Positions 5,759 to 5,809 of a DNA stretch of 5,809 bases are shown here, piece after piece. The stretch spans positions 1 to 5,809 of the forward strand of contig JAGKWY010000163.1 in assembly GCA_021151625.1 (NCBI GenBank). The letters are read 5' to 3'. Both the position numbers and the translations under genes were made by a program. The notes under the pieces are model-generated. The model was not told the DNA's origin. It saw only the letters and a list, made by a program, of their open reading frames with translations, and did not search any database. Numbering within the stretch: the stretch's first letter is position 1; the number at the start of each line of letters is the position of its first letter. This DNA comes from Gammaproteobacteria bacterium (GTDB taxonomy: Bacteria > Pseudomonadota > Gammaproteobacteria > Pseudomonadales > Cellvibrionaceae).

Positions 5759-5809
5759 ATGGACTATACCCTTACACGTATTGATCCGAACAACCCGCAA
5801 CCCAGCAAT
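5759..5809 (+). CDS. nuoB: NuoB, NADH-quinone oxidoreductase subunit B (N-terminus only)
   Basis: The first 17 codons of nuoB run to the window edge: MDYTLTRIDPNNPQPSN. The block YTLTRIDP matches the start of pseudomonad NuoB as remembered. NuoB is a peripheral-arm subunit of complex I that carries iron-sulfur cluster N2, the last electron carrier before quinone. Its cysteine ligands lie beyond the window and cannot be checked. The start is supported by GAGG (5747-5750) eight bases before the ATG and by its position after nuoA, the usual order in nuo operons. Since only 17 residues are visible, the call depends on context as well as sequence. Confidence 0.88.
   Translation, partial: MDYTLTRIDPNNPQPSN

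Overview
The window looks like an ordinary piece of a gammaproteobacterial chromosome with moderate GC content. The proteins resemble those of Pseudomonas and Cellvibrio relatives: a CapB-like cold-shock protein end, a CsiV-family protein next to mfd, and a NuoA/NuoB pair whose N-termini match pseudomonad and enterobacterial forms. A Cellvibrionaceae-type host is my best guess, from remembered protein similarity only. No mobile element, CRISPR array, tRNA, rRNA or phage gene was found, and all five genes belong to core families.

Layout: (1) Bases 1-145, + strand, hold the C-terminal two thirds of a cold-shock-domain protein. (2) Bases 171-203 form a strong hairpin with T-runs on both sides. 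It is a shared bidirectional terminator between the cold-shock gene and the convergent csiV. (3) Bases 244-1176, - strand, encode an exported CsiV-family protein (PF10972 type). (4) Bases 1224-4685, - strand, encode full-length Mfd, the transcription-repair coupling factor. All expected motor motifs are present. The reading frame is open up to a TTG at 4718, but the ATG at 4685 fits the family better. mfd and csiV are 47 bp apart and probably co-transcribed, ending at the shared terminator. (5) About 570 bp between the mfd and nuoA starts form a divergent, non-coding control region. It holds several inverted repeats, a 22-bp-period direct repeat, candidate -10 boxes for each direction, and a structured nuo leader. 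(6) Bases 5255-5683, + strand, encode NuoA, a membrane subunit of respiratory complex I. (7) A 75-bp gap holds a hairpin followed by six T, and nuoB then starts at 5759 and runs off the window. This is the head of a nuo operon.

The genes form three units: the tail of a cold-shock gene, an mfd-csiV repair and cell-envelope unit read leftward, and the complex I operon read rightward. I found no new system. The points worth a second look are regulatory: the paired repeats and hairpins before nuoA, a terminator-like hairpin inside the nuo operon, and hairpins abutting the ribosome binding sites of both csiV and nuoA.
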